The translations under genes and the position numbers were made by a program. Below, in pieces: positions 47,757 through 60,784 of a stretch of DNA of 64,000 bases. The stretch lies in assembly GCA_014843695.1 (NCBI GenBank), contig CM026397.1:39567109-39631108 (forward strand), written 5' to 3'. Below the pieces are notes generated by a model. The model did not search any database and was not told the DNA's origin. It was given only the letters and a program-made list of their open reading frames with translations. Every line of letters begins with the position of its first letter. Position 1 is the first letter of the stretch. The stretch is from Archivesica marissinica. Its lineage: Eukaryota > Mollusca > Bivalvia > Venerida > Vesicomyidae.

Positions 47757-48621
47757 ACGTACTTTTACACATATATTTGAACTTGTGATTGTGCTCTTTT
47801 GTAAAATTCCATGTCACTGCCTGTTTTTACTTAATTGCTACACACGTGTATACCGTTTTATGCAATAAACTTATTGCATTGTATTTACTGCCCGGATACT
47901 GTACACCGGATCCGTTGCCTTCATCGTGTGTGGCCTTAACCCTCACGTCGATGTTCTTGGCGGACTTGAGGAACAGCTCAAGGAAACCTACACTATCCCG
48001 GGAGCCAACATGGGAACATCGCTGTCAGGATTGAAACCTGTTATTTGCCTAATATAAGTTACGTGCGTTAGTTTATTTTGAGTCGCCGTGACTCGGTCAT
48101 CAGTTCTTGACGACCATGTGTTTGTTGTCCGTATAGCTACGTACCATTTATTCCACATAGAGAGTTTTCTCTCAGTGACTAGTAACAACCATTTGGCGTG
48201 GAAGTTTAGCTTCCACCAAAGACAGTTATCCGTGTGAGGGATATATTTCATCAACTCATGTTACCTTTGTTTTTATCATCTCATTAATGTAAATATTCAT
48301 CTTTCGTTGTCCATTAAAGGTATTAATATTGTACATGAGTGTTGAACTTGATTGTGTCTCGTTGGTTATTGTGATCAAGCTTTGTCGGCCCATCCTGTTA
48401 CAGGGAGACAGATTGACAATGGATTTTATAAATGACGTTACGCTTGAATGGCTATATATGTACCATGTAAGTTTAAAATTCATTTTTAGAACAAATAATT
48501 TAAACGGAATTACCTTAAATGTTGAATATCGCTCAAGGAAATGACTGGAAAACATAATTCTGGAGAAACAAACATTTTTGAAAATTTTACCCAGTGGGTT
48601 CCTTTTGATAAATCGCGTCAC
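47757..48621. other. No recognised gene
   Basis: Short ORFs on both strands (for example 48,256-48,621 minus) have no domain or motif I recognise. Confidence 0.4.
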
Positions 48622-48870
48622 ATTTATTTAACTGCGCAACGATTGCGAAGCAAGTTCTAACAATTTATATTAATCACTCTCGTTGACGTGGATGAAAGCG
48701 TAAATGTGGTCATTCGTGTGGGAGGAAACCGGAGTACCCGGAGAAAACCCACCTGTCCGCGGCCATATGGCGGCCACCGTACCATCTCACATACTTCCCG
48801 GTCCGAGGATCGAACCCGGGTTGCATTGGTGAGAAGCGAGTGCGCTAACCACTGCTCTAATCTGACAGCT
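48622..48870 (-). mobile_element. SINE type 2, full length, minus strand
   Basis: The reverse complement has the A box region gagcagtggttagcgcac, B box gggttcgatcctcg, body gtgagatggtacggtgg and tail acgagagtgattaatataaa. An extra 7 bases (ggccata) lie in the body. Confidence 0.85.
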
Positions 48871-49054
48871 ATATCTTTATATGCACATTGTTGTCCAAAT
48901 GTGTTTATTTTCTGAAGACAATGGGTCTGTTTGGACAGGATTTATGACACAATGTATTCTAAGTAATTTATGGTTGGGCTGACCTAGAACACAGTTCAAT
49001 ATGGATGTTGTCAGTTATTAAGTTTGCATTTATTAATGACATAGTACTTTATGT

Positions 49055-49171
49055 CGATCCCCCATCTGACCCTAATACAATTAACAGTCTTTCAGATGGG
49101 ATGTTAAACCGAGGTCTCGTGTCGGTGCTTTACACCGTGCACCTAAAAGAACCAGAGGAGACTCTGGAATG

Positions 49172-49224
<53 letters not shown>

Positions 49225-49325
49225 CATTGCACTGTCCTCCAAATATCTAAAATGACTAATCTCTTCAGGAGGCGTCGCTCATATGGGCAATCGGTAGCGA
49301 CGATAAATAAATGTAAAACACACAT
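49055..49325 (+). mobile_element. SINE type 1, 5'-truncated, with (CT)n expansion
   Basis: Starts at the B box (tcgatcccccatctgaccc). The body tctctgtctgtatc has expanded into a CT run of about 45 bases (49,174-49,218). The end is complete. Confidence 0.88.
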
Positions 49326-50062
49326 GTCGACACCACATATTGACAGGAATTTCACTAATTTCAGGTTAAAAACACACCCTTTATTACCTTTCATTTTTTC
49401 AATATAATTCATTTTATGCTTAGCTTGTAATGTAATCTTACAACGTTCATTTGGTTTTCAACTATATACATCTAGTACTTAGAGGATAGCTCGCATTCCT
49501 TTTTCATACCAACATTTGGCAGGCCAATATATCGGCCACATATTGACTTTCGCGGAATGTCCTTAACCGCTTAAATTATAATATTACCTGTACTTACTAC
49601 GTACGTGTGTACTATAATGATTCACCTTATAGCTGGTAGTACAAGTAGGTAAGTACACGTACATTAATTACAAATTAATGAGTAATGAATACCATATTAA
49701 TTTAATATGTCCAATAATCTACAATACCTTTCCTTTAAAAATCCACTATATGCAGTCGGTTACTTCCTAATTGCGCGTCGTAAAACTTCCGAATCGTGAT
49801 AATCATTAAGAGCTGCTGTATTCGAATACTTTGGCAAACTATCAAGTATTGGGACAATCCATTTCTATTTGGGTTATTGTTGTGTTATGTTTACTGAACC
49901 AAGCATTAACACATGCGGGGTGGTTGGGTAGGTTTAGTGCATAACAAAAACATATTCGGAGTCCAATTGTGTGTCCAGGTGTACGACCACATGCACTCGG
50001 AGTGGAACTAGGACACAATAAAATAAAAGGAGAACGGAGTTATTATAACTATAGTAGTTTAT
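49326..50062. other. No recognised gene
   Basis: AT-rich single-copy-looking sequence. A type 3 SINE tail in minus orientation follows at 50,063-50,151 (ttattttagctcgattgcg, then cgagacctcatt), truncated 5'. Confidence 0.45.
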
Positions 50063-50151
50063 ACAAATTTATTTTAGCTCGATTGCGAAACAAGTTATTT
50101 CAACTTATATAAATCACTCTCGAGACCTCATTACTGATGGAATCCATCGCT
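50063..50151 (-). mobile_element. SINE type 3, 3' end only
   Basis: The tail and the gaggtctcgagagtgatt region are present; the head and body are missing. Confidence 0.75.
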
Positions 50152-50290
50152 ATAGTACGTGTGGATATTAGCATAAATATGTGTATTTGTATATATTGTA
50201 TACATTTATGTTGCCATAACACTATTGTGAAGGCAAATGTTCCAGCTATGTAGATATATGTATAGGATATATGCCGAAAACGGTCAATAT

Positions 50291-50456
50291 GTAAAATATT
50301 GAACTGTGTGAGGCGCGTAACGCCGAAGACAGTACCAATAGTTTACATATTGGATCCGTTTGAGGCTTATATCTTACTGAAAACACACACTTATATATAA
50401 TAAGATCCTACTACTAGTAATTAAAATTGTAAAAGGTATGACGTCACGATAGTGTT
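50291..50456 (+). repeat. Dispersed repeat, copy 1 (unclassified)
   Basis: Shares aaaatattg..actgtgtgaggcg, acagtaccaata, acatattggatccgtttgag and ggtatgacgtcacga with 60,785-61,026 in the same orientation. No coding capacity or defined termini. Confidence 0.75.
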
Positions 50457-50644
50457 TTAAGGAGGGAGATCTGGTCCCTGCGGTGTGTGGGGGATCTGGT
50501 CGGGCGGGGGATGGGCTATTTTCTCCTTTATTGTGTCATAGCTACATGCCGAGTGCCTGTGCGTACGACGACATGATAACCATGGCGTTATGCTGACCAT
50601 AATGATAGTACGGTAACAGTAGTTCAGATGTGACTAAAACAGTT

Positions 50645-50761
50645 TAAACTTTATTTATTTTACAACGATTGCGAAGCAAGTTCTGACAACTTATATTAAT
50701 CACTCTCGTTGGCGCGGATGAAAGCGTATATGTGGCCATTCGTGTAGGAGGAAACCGGAGT
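50645..50761 (-). mobile_element. SINE type 2, head missing
   Basis: Covers the tail up to ggaggaaaccggagt; the tRNA-like part is absent. A nearly full copy in the opposite orientation follows at 50,836. Confidence 0.8.
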
Positions 50762-50835
50762 GATGTGACTGTAAACCGAGGTCCGATGTAATAGAACCAT
50801 TGATGTGTCTGGAGTTCGGGCGTCTTCTATATCTT

Positions 50836-51080
50836 GGCTGTCCGATTAGCGCAGTGGTTAGCGCGCTCGCTTCTCACAAGTGCAACCCGGGTTCGATCCT
50901 CGGTCCGGGAAGAATGTGAGATGGTACGGTGGTCGCCAGATCGGACAGGCGGGTTTTCTCCGGGTACCTCCCACACGAATGACCACATATACACTTTCAT
51001 CCGCGCCAACGAGACTGATTAATATAAGTTGTTAAACTTGCCTCGCAATCGTTGTAAAATAAATCAAGTTAAAAAAAAAA
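50836..51080 (+). mobile_element. SINE type 2, full length
   Basis: Best copy: A box tagcgcagtggttagcgcg, anticodon-loop-like cttctcac, B box gggttcgatcctc, body acggtggtcgccagatcg and gcgggttttctccgggtac, tail cctcgcaatcgttgtaaaat followed by an A-rich end. The head may derive from tRNA-Glu(CTC), but the stem is degenerate. Confidence 0.9.
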
Positions 51081-51269
51081 TCTTCCATCCAATAAATAAA
51101 ATGATATACTCATATAAATATACTTATAGATGCAACGCCCCGATTAACAAGGAGGCCACGCTAAATAAACGCATAAAAACCCAACTCAGTACAAACTACA
51201 ACTTGGGAAACATCTCCATGACAACATATATTTGCCACCAGACAGCCTTGTTGAGATAAGGCGCAGTAG

Positions 51270-51555
51270 CCTGGGAACAGACGTCGATATATTGTGCCTG
51301 GTCAGTCAAATAAATATATTTTAACACCGAGACAATTAATTAGGCCGTATTGAGCTTCTGGTCATAGCCTGGGAACAGGCGTCGATATATTTTGCCTGGT
51401 CAGTCAAATAAATATATGTTAACACCGATACTATTAATTTGGCCGTATTGAGCTTCTGGTCATAGCCTGGGAACAGGCGTCGATATATTTTGCCTGGTCA
51501 GTCAAATAAATATATTTTAACACGGAGACTATTAATTAGGCCGTATTGAGCTTCT
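51270..51555. repeat. About 98-bp direct repeat, three copies
   Basis: Starts cctgggaacag at 51,270, 51,368 and 51,466; includes gcctggtcagtcaaataaat and aggccgtattgagcttctg. The third copy ends beside the palindromic transposon. Confidence 0.9.
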
Positions 51556-51572
51556 GATCATGTCATTTGACC

Positions 51573-52557
51573 CACAGGGATTCGGCACGTTTGGGGGTAC
51601 TAGTATATATATTTAAGTACAGGGATTCTACTCTGTGGGATGTCAGATTTCGCATCGATCAGTAAAATGGCCCTATCTGAAACAATTTTGTACAAATCTG
51701 TCCAAATACAACGCCTATCCCGAGTCTTTATATTGTTCTTCAAATAAAACACAACTTTAAGCTGCATGCATGTATACTTTGCAAACAATTGCCACATACA
51801 TTGGCCATAGCAGGTCACATTTCCATACTAGGACACGGGTTCTGTCAGCAACAACAAAAAATCTTCGACGGGAGAGTTTTAACTGAATAACATTATCAAT
51901 AAAATGTGTTTACACTAACGTGTAGGTTTATTCGGCAATAATGTACGTCTAAAAGAGATTTCGTAGCATTTTCAATTTGTTTTGAAAATTTCTATAGCGG
52001 CGCAATTCGCGTTGAAACGAGCGTTCTGATTGGATTATTAGAATGTAACAAGATGTTTTTTTATATAGGAAGAATAATCATAATCCAATCAGAACGCTCG
52101 TTTCAACGCTCGTTTCAACGCGAATTGAGCTGCTTTAGAAATGTTCAAAACAAATTGAAAATGCTACGAAATCTCTTTTTGACGTACATTTTTGCCGAAT
52201 AAACCTACACGTTAGTGTAAACACATTTTATTGATAATGTTATTCACAGTTAAAACTCTCCCGTCGAAGATTTTTTTGTTGCTGACAGAACCCGTGTCCT
52301 AGTATGGAAATGTGACCTGCTATGGCCAATGTCTGTGGCAATTGTTTGCAAAGTATACATGCATGCAGCTTAAAGTTGTGTTTTATTTGAAGAACAATAT
52401 AAAGACTCGGGATAGGCGTTATATTTGGACAGATTTGTACAAAATTGTTTCAGATAGGGCCATTTTACTGATCGATGCGAAATCTGACATCCAACAGAGT
52501 AGAATCCCTGTACTTAAATATATATACTAGTACCCCCAAACGTGCCGAATCCCTGTG
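51573..52557. mobile_element. Near-palindromic DNA transposon with 8-bp target duplication
   Basis: 985 bp. Outer ends CACAGGGATTCGGCACG and its exact inverse; flanked on both sides by ATTTGACC (51,565-51,572 and 52,558-52,565). The two arms of about 470 bp are inverted copies, including mirror copies of a 72-codon ORF (51,600-51,818 minus; 52,312-52,530 plus), with a short spacer near 52,050. The 8-bp duplication fits hAT-type elements, as a foldback/non-autonomous form. No transposase. Confidence 0.88.
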
Positions 52558-52565
52558 ATTTGACC

Positions 52566-53365
52566 AGAAGTTAAAGTGAAAAATCGACAGACTGGAACCC
52601 AGACTAACGGCGCAGTACAGGCTTATCTCAATTATTGTTTGTACAGCCTAATTGTGGACTGACGTTTGCTTTATTTAACCAGAGACCAACTATAGCAAGT
52701 CTTTGAAATAAAGGGACTATCTCAGTGATGATAACGCCACACGGGTAACAAAAACAGCGGCAACATATTGTCGTTGTCAGTCTGACTAATTTAATAATTT
52801 TAAATTGCTGTACAATATTCGATTTTGGGCATAACATTATTATGAAAGCATTTGTTTAAACATATTTATTCATTCATAATGTACAGTACATATCTATTGT
52901 ACACATAATGAAAATGGATGTAATCGGAAGCTTAAAGCTTATTGAGATTATCTCCATAAAAAGAAAGTATTAATTTCAGGAACGATATAACCGTGTTTAA
53001 AGCAGCATTATATCGTAATAAAGGATGTTTTTGGTAAACATATAAGTACTAATGTGTGTATATTTACAAAATTCGAAATAGTTGCTCAGAAATGATAAAA
53101 ATTCAAATAAATATAAATCGTCGTATACGCGAACTTGTTTATCAACACACGAAATGTAAACACGCCGCGCATGCGTGAAACAACAGCGGACATGCCATGC
53201 TTGTTTTCATCATTTCCGAAGGAGGACGATGCAGTCCGAATGTAAATCCGGTTCCGGTTGTAAACAAGTGCGCGTGACCGACCGACTCGGAAAGTCCTAC
53301 TTTCGGTTTCAAGTTTGTTTTATCACAAAAAAACATTGTTTACTAATTGAACATAATAATACAAA
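52566..53365. other. No gene; TTAA-MITE-like fragment at 52,998
   Basis: At 52,998 the sequence TTAAAGCAGCATTATATCG resembles the terminus of the MITE at 35,734; its partner end is not visible. Otherwise AT-rich. Confidence 0.5.
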
Positions 53366-53367
53366 TC

Positions 53368-54000
53368 ATAATGTGAGAATGCGTAGCAGCATTGCTACCC
53401 ATACATAATGTGAGAATGCATAGCAGCATTGCTACCCATACATAATGTGAGAATGTGTAGCAGCATTGCTACATATACATAATGTGAGAATGTGTAGCAG
53501 CATTGCTACCCATACATAATGTGAGAATGCGTAGCACCATTGCTACATATACATAATGTGAGAATGCGTAGCACCATTGCTACCCATACATAATGTGAGA
53601 ATGCGTAGCATCATTGCTACCCATACATAATGTGAGAATGTGTAGCAGCATTGCTACCCATACATAATGTGAGAATGCGTAGCAGCATTGCTACCCATAC
53701 ATAATGTGAGAATGTGTAGCAGCATTGCTACCCATACATAATGTGAGAATGCGTAGCAGCATTGCTACCCATACATAATGTAAGAATGCGTAGCAGCATT
53801 GCTACCCATACATAATGTGAGAATGCGTAGCAGCATTGCTACCCATACATAATGTGAGAATGCGTAGCAGCATTGCTACCCATACATAATGTGAGAATGC
53901 GTAGCAGCATTGCTACCCATACATAATGTGAGAATGCGTAGCAGCATTGCTACCCATACATAATGTGAGAATGCGTAGCAGCATTGCTACATATACGTAA
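53368..54000. repeat. About 37-bp minisatellite, about 17 copies
   Basis: Unit cataatgtgagaatgcg plus tagcagcattgctacccata. TAGCAGCATTGCTA forms a short inverted repeat in every unit. Confidence 0.95.
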
Positions 54001-54262
54001 ACATTTGAATGTTTCAAATATCTTTTATTTCATACGATATAGGGCTGTTTTAATCGATTGTAGACAATGCAAATGCTGTTGATGTGTTTTCCTTTAATGT
54101 ACGCTACCAGTTCAATGATGTATGTAAACGGGAATAGAACAAATGAACGCAGTACGCGGCATTGGGTGACAAGACATGTCATCTTTTCTGAAATATCCTT
54201 AGGAATGTAAAGATGGCAAGACAACTATACCCACATGAAATTCAAGTCAAAATATCACTTAA

Positions 54263-55445
54263 GCTTAACTGTACCGTGTAATACCGACGACGTAAACAGT
54301 ACCGTGTACTACAGACGACGTAAACAGTACCGTGTAATACAGACGACGTAAACAGTGCCGTGTAATACAGACGACGTAAACAGTACCGTGTAATACAGAC
54401 GACGTAAACAGTGCCGTGTAATACAGACGACGTAAACAGTACCGTGTAATACAGACGACGTAAACAGTACCGTGTAATACAGACGACGTAAACAGTGCCG
54501 TGTAATACAGACGACGTAAACAGTGCCGTGTAATACAGACGACGTAAACAGTGCCGTGTAATACAGACGACGTAAACAGTACCGTGTAATACAGACGACG
54601 TAAACAGTACCGTGTAATACAGACGACGTAAACAGTACCGTGTACTACAGACGACGTAAACAGTACCGTGTAATACAGACGACGTAAACAGTGCCGTGTA
54701 ATACAGACGACGTAAACAGTACCGTGTAATACAGACGACGTAAACAGTGCCGTGTAATACAGACGACGTAAACAGTACCGTGTACTACAGACGACGTAAA
54801 CAGTACCGTGTAATACAGACGACGTAAACAGTGCCGTGTAATACAGACGACGTAAACAGTGCCGTGTAATACAGACGACGTAAACAGTACCGTGTAATAC
54901 AGACGACGTAAACAGTACCGTGTAATACAGACGACGTAAACAGTGCCGTGTAATACAGACGACGTAAACAGTGCCGTGTAATACCGACGACGTAAACAGT
55001 GCTGTGTATACAGACGACTAAACAGTGCCGTGTAATACCGACGACGTAACAGTGCCGTGTATACCGACGACGTAAACAGTGCTGTGTACTACAGACGACG
55101 TAAACAGTACCGTGTAATACCGACGACGTAAACAGTGCCGTGTAATACCGACGACGTAAACAGTGCTGTGTACTACAGACGACGTAAACAGTGCCGTGTA
55201 ATACAGACGACGTAAACAGTGCTGTGTAATACCGACGACGTAAACAGTGCCGTGTAATACAGACGACGTAAACAGTACCGTGTACTACAGACGACGTAAA
55301 CAGTACCGTGTAATACAGACGACGTAAACAGTACCGTGTAATACAGACGACGTAAACAGTGCCATGTAATACAGACGACGTAAACAGTGCCGTGTAATAC
55401 AGACGACGTAAACAGTGCCGTGTAATATAAACGACTTAAACGATC
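54263..55445. repeat. 28-bp minisatellite, about 42 copies
   Basis: Unit cgtgtaatacagacgacg plus taaacagtgc, with accgtg/gccgtg and taatac/tactac variants. Contains GACGACGTAA in each unit. Confidence 0.95.
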
Positions 55446-55455
55446 CCACAACAGA

Positions 55456-55738
55456 AGGATCTGTAGTCCAGTGGTAACACGCTGGACTGGTAAACAGGGA
55501 TCGCAGGTTCGATCCCCCGTCTGGCCCTAATAAAATTAACAGTCTTTCAGTTGGGACTTTAAACCGAGGTCTCGTGTCGGTGCTTTACACCGTGCACGTA
55601 AAAGAACCAGAGGAGACTCTAGAATGGGTCTCTGTCTGTATCATTGCACTATCCTCCAAACATCTAAAATGACTCATTCAGGAGGCGTCACTCATATAGG
55701 CAACCGGTAGCGACGATAAATAAACGTAAAAGACACTC
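55456..55738 (+). mobile_element. SINE type 1, full length
   Basis: Head aggatctgtagtccagtgg with the threonine-like anticodon region partly deleted (ggtaaacagg), intact B box and body, end aaataaacgtaaaagacac. Confidence 0.9.
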
Positions 55739-56307
55739 ACAACAAAGAATGTGTTATAAAATTTGTTTGTAATGTTTTGTTTTCTGTGCAACTATAACCG
55801 TTTTAATAATATCTTATTATTTTTACAAAAAATATATTTTCATCGTTGACTGCCCTGCGGGATGTGTGCATAGTGCATACCGGTATAGTATACTCATAGA
55901 TCGATAGCAAGTTTTGTATCACTTAAAATGTCTGTATGAAAATAGACTGTACAAATAATAGAGATAAGTCACGTAACCCAGTGAGATAAGTCACGTAGCC
56001 CAGTGATATAATATACATACATGTATGGACATGTCGAACGTTCTCTAACGTACTCTTAAGGTAGTCTTTAAAGTAAATACATAATATAAATATATTATAA
56101 GTTATTATACATTCTTAATGAGATTTTATCTTCACAGGAGTATAACACATGGTTTTTATATTCATTCTTGTTACATGTACATGTATCATTATGGTCACAA
56201 CTCAAAAAAGTTGCTACCGTTTTATAACTTGTTGTGTCTCATGGGACATATTGACCGTCCAAATATGTAAAATGTTCTATTTATCATATAATTGTCATAT
56301 ACCATAC
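55739..56307. other. No recognised gene
   Basis: AT-rich, contains a short duplicated phrase (gataagtcacgta) near 55,970. The ORF at 56,149-56,499 runs into the next SINE and is not credible. Confidence 0.4.
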
Positions 56308-56320
56308 ATGCCTTTAATAC

Positions 56321-56548
56321 TTGTGGAAGTCGTGATGGTGCAGTGGATGAGCGTTCGCTTCAGGTGCGAAAGGTCTGGAGTTCGAGCCCCGCTGGAGCCG
56401 TTACAATTGTGCCCTAAATTCCACATTGCCTCTTCTCTCTCCCTCGTGGCGATGGATTCCATCAGGAATGAGGTCTCGAGAGTGATTTATATAAGTTGAA
56501 AGAACTTGTTTCGCAATCGAGCTAAAATAAATTTGTATAAACTAAACT
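56321..56548 (+). mobile_element. SINE type 3, full length with 13-bp target duplication
   Basis: tRNA-like head gtggaagtcgtgatggtgc, B box ggagttcgagcccc, shared tail. Flanked by atgcctttaatac at 56,308-56,320 and 56,549-56,561. Confidence 0.88.
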
Positions 56549-56640
56549 ATGCCTTTAATACGTTTGAATGATAGAGTGTTAGAACATCACAATTTTGTAT
56601 TTTATTATATTTAAGGCGACTTATAGACCCACTATATAAA

Positions 56641-56720
56641 ATAACTAATCTCTTCAGGAGGCGTCGCTCATATGGGCAACCGGTAGCGACGATAAATAAA
56701 CGTAAAAACACACACACACT
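56641..56720 (+). mobile_element. SINE type 1, 3' end only
   Basis: Covers actaatctcttcaggaggcg to cgtaaaaacacacac. Confidence 0.8.
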
Positions 56721-56894
56721 GGGTCGGGTGCTATTTTTGTTGTTATTTATGTAATTGTTCTATATTACGTATATGCACATGTCACTATAATAAACAATTA
56801 ATTATTTATGTACATACGTATAAGCGTGCATGCTTTATTACATGCTTATAGATTATAGATTATATATAGTATCATAATAATTATTAGAACTGAT

Positions 56895-57144
56895 TTAAAC
56901 TTTATATTTATTTTACAACGATTGCGAAGCAAGTTCTAACAATTGATATTAATCACTCTCGTTGACGCGGATGACAGCGTATATGTGGTCATTCGTGTGG
57001 GTGGAAACCGGAGTACCCGGAGAAAACCTACCTGTCCGATTTGGCGATCACCGTACCACCTCACATACTTCCCGGTCCGAGGATCGAACCCGGGTTGCAT
57101 CAGTGAGAAGCGAACGCACTGGCCACTGCGCTAACCGGACAGCC
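56895..57144 (-). mobile_element. SINE type 2, full length, minus strand
   Basis: The reverse complement starts ggctgtccggttagcgcag and ends with the tcgcaatcgttgtaaaat tail. Very close to the copy at 50,836. Confidence 0.88.
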
Positions 57145-57327
57145 GTATTCTGTTTTATACTGCCATCAAATATGTTTTTGTGTGTACACGTACGTAAAAA
57201 AAAAAAATGCTACAACCATAATATCGTATGCATATAATTTATACCTTTAGTTTGATGAATGCATTCAAAGGAGGAATTATATAGATTATATATAGTGAGT
57301 AAATGCAAACTCTTTTATTAATACTAG

Positions 57328-60300
57328 TATACCTCCGCGGCACTACAGTATACCTCCGCGGAACTACAGTATACCTCCGCGGCACTACAGTATACCTCCG
57401 CGGCACTACAGTATACCTCCGAGGCACTACAGTATACCTCCGAGGCACTACAGTATACCTCCGCGGAACTACAGTATACCTCCGCGGAACTACAGTATAC
57501 CTCCGAGGCACTACCGTATACCTCCGAGGCACTACAGTATACCTCCGAGGCACTACAGTATACCTCCGAGGCACTACAGTATACCTCCGAGGCACTACAG
57601 TATACCTCCGCGGCACTACAGTATACCTCCGAGGCACTACAGTATACCTCCGAGGCACTACAGTATACCTCCGGGAACTACAGTATACCTCCGAGGCACT
57701 ACAGTATACCTCCGAGGCACTACAGTATACCTCCCGGAACTACAGTATACCTCCGAGGCACTACAGTATACCTCCGAGGCACTACAGTATACCTCCGCGG
57801 CACTACAGTATACCTCCGCGGCACTACAGTATACCTCCGAGGCACTACAGTATACCTCCGCGGCACTACAGTACACCTCCGCGGAACTACAGTATACCTC
57901 CGAGGCACTACAGTATACCTCCGCGGAACTACAGTATACCTCCGAGGCACTACCGTATACCTCCGAGGCACTACAGTATACCTCCGAGGCACTACAGTAT
58001 ACCTCCGCGGAACTACAGTATACCTTCGAGGCACTACAGTATACCTCCGAGGCACTACAGTACACCTCCGCGGAACTACAGTATACCTCTGAGGCACTAC
58101 AGTATACCTTCGAGGCACTACAGTATACCTCCGAGGCACTACAGTATACCTTCGAGGCACTACAGTATACCTCCACGGAACTACAGTATACCTCCGAGGC
58201 ACTACAGTATACCTCCGAGGAACTACAGTATACCTCCGCGGCACTACAGTATACCTCCGCGGTACTACAGTATACCTCCGAGGCACTACAGTATACCTCC
58301 GCGGCACTACAGTATACCTCCGAGGCACTACAGTATACCTCCGAGGCACTACAGTATACCTCCGCGGAACTACAGTATACCTCCGAGGCACTACCGTATA
58401 CCTCCGAGGCACTACAGTATACCTCCGAGGCACTACAGTATACCTCCGCAGAACTACAGTATACCTCCGAGGCACTACAGTATACCTTCGAGGCACTACA
58501 GTATACCTCCGAGGCACTACAGTACACCTCCGAGGCACTACAGTATACCTCCGCGGAACTACAGTATACCTCCGATGCACTACAGTATACCTCCGCAGAA
58601 CTACAGTATACCTCCGAGGCACTACAGTACACCTCCGAGGCACTACAGTATACCTCCGCGGAACTACAGTATACCTCCGATGCACTACAGTATACCTCCG
58701 CGGCACTACAGTATACCTCCGAGGCACTACAGTATACCTCCGCGGAACTACAGTATACCTCCGAGGCACTACAGTATACCTCCGAGGAACTACAGTATAC
58801 CTCCGAGGCACTACAGTATACCTCCGAGGCACTACAGTATACCTCCGTGGCACTACAGTATACCTCCGAGGCACTACAGTATACCTCCGCGGCACTACAG
58901 TATACCTCCGAGGCACTACAGTATACCCCCGAGGCACTACAGTATACCTCCGTGGCACTACAGTATACCTCCGAGGCACTACAGTATACCTCCGAGGCAC
59001 TACAGTATACCTCCAAGGCACTACAGTATACCACCGAGGCACTACAGTATACCTCCGCGGAACTACAGTATACCTCCGAGGCACTACCGTATACCTCCGA
59101 GGCACTACAGTATACCTCCGCGGAACTACAGCATACCTCCGATGCACTACAGTATACCTTCGAGGCACTACAGTACACCTCCGAGGCACTACATTATACC
59201 TCCGCGGAACTACAGTATACCTCCGATGCACTACAGTATACCTCCGCGGCACTACAGTATACCTCCGAGGCACTACAGTATACCTCCGCGGCACTACAGT
59301 ATACCTCCGCGGAACTACAGTATACCTCCGAGCCACTACAGTATACCTCCGCGGCACTACAGTATACCTCCACGGCACTACAGTATACCTCCGAGGCACT
59401 ACAGTATACCTCCGCGGCACTACAGTATACCTCCGAGGCACTACAGTATACCTCCGAGGCACTACAGTATACCTCCACGGCACTACAGTATACCTCCGCG
59501 GCACTACAGTATACCTCCGAGGCACTACAGTATACCTCCGAGGCACTACAGTATACCTCCGCGGCACTACAGTATACCTCCGAGGCACTACAGTATACCT
59601 CCGAGGCACTACAGTATACCTCCGAGGCACTACAGTATACCTCCGAGGCACTACAGTATACCTCCGCGGAACTACAGTATACCTCCGCGGAACTACAGTA
59701 TACCTCCGAGACACTACCGTATACCTCCGAGGCACTACAGTATACCGCCGAGGCACTACAGTATACCTCCGAGGCACTACAGTATACCTCCGAGGCACTA
59801 CAGTATACCTCCGCGGCACTACAGTATACCTCCGAGGCACTACAGTATACCTCCGAGGCACTACAGTATACCTCCGCGGAACTACAGTATACCTCCGAGG
59901 CACTACAGTATACCTTCGAGGCACTACAGTATACCTCCGAGGCACTACAGTATACCTCCGCGGAACTACAGTATACCTCCGCGGCACTACAGTATACCTC
60001 CGAGGCACTACAGTATACCTCCGAGGCACTACAGTATACCTCCGCAGAACTACAGTATACCTCCGAGGCACTACAGTATACCTTCGAGGCACTACAGTAT
60101 ACCTCCGAGGCACTACAGTACACCTCCGAGGCACTACAGTATACCTCCGCGGAACTACAGTATACCTCCGATGCACTACAGTATACCTCCGTGGCACTAC
60201 AGTATACCTCCGAGGCACTACAGTATACCTCCGCGGAACTACAGTATACCTCCGAGGCACTACAGTATACCTCCGCGGCACTACAGTATATCTCCGCGGC

Positions 60301-60692
60301 ACTACAGTATACCTCCACGGCACTACAGTATACCTCGAGGCACTACAGTATACCTCCGCGGCACTACAGTATACCTCCGAGGCACTACAGTATACCTCCG
60401 AGGCACTACAGTATACCTCCGCGGCACTACAGTATACCTCCGAGGCACTACAGTATACCTCCGAGGCACTACAGTATACCTCCGAGGCACTACAGTATAC
60501 CTCCGAGGCATTACAGTATACCTCCGCGGCACTACAGTATACCTCCGAGGCACTACAGTATACCTCCGAGGCACTACCGTATACCTCCACGGCACTTCAG
60601 TATACCTCCGAGGCACTACAGTATACCTCCGAGGCACTACAGTATACCTCCGAGGCACTACAGTATACCTCCGCGGCACTACAGTATACCTA
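57328..60692. repeat. 21-bp minisatellite, about 160 copies
   Basis: Unit cactacagtatacctccgagg, with three main variants at the end: gaggcac, gcggcac and gcggaac. Because 21 is a multiple of three and the unit lacks stops, most frames stay open for up to 1,166 codons; these heptad ORFs are artefacts unless transcripts show otherwise. Variants containing CCGCGG and GTATAC are palindromic sites. Confidence 0.97.
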
Positions 60693-60784
60693 AGATATAA
60701 TCATTTAAATTTAATTGTCTGTCCGTTATTTATCGGCGAAAAACAGTTTGTCTGTCGGCATTACCCCTGTGAGGTGGTAGTGGT

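Noticed and set aside
56149..56499. 116-codon plus-strand ORF with hydrophobic start
   Set aside because: The second half is SINE type 3 sequence and the first half has no similarity that I recognise.
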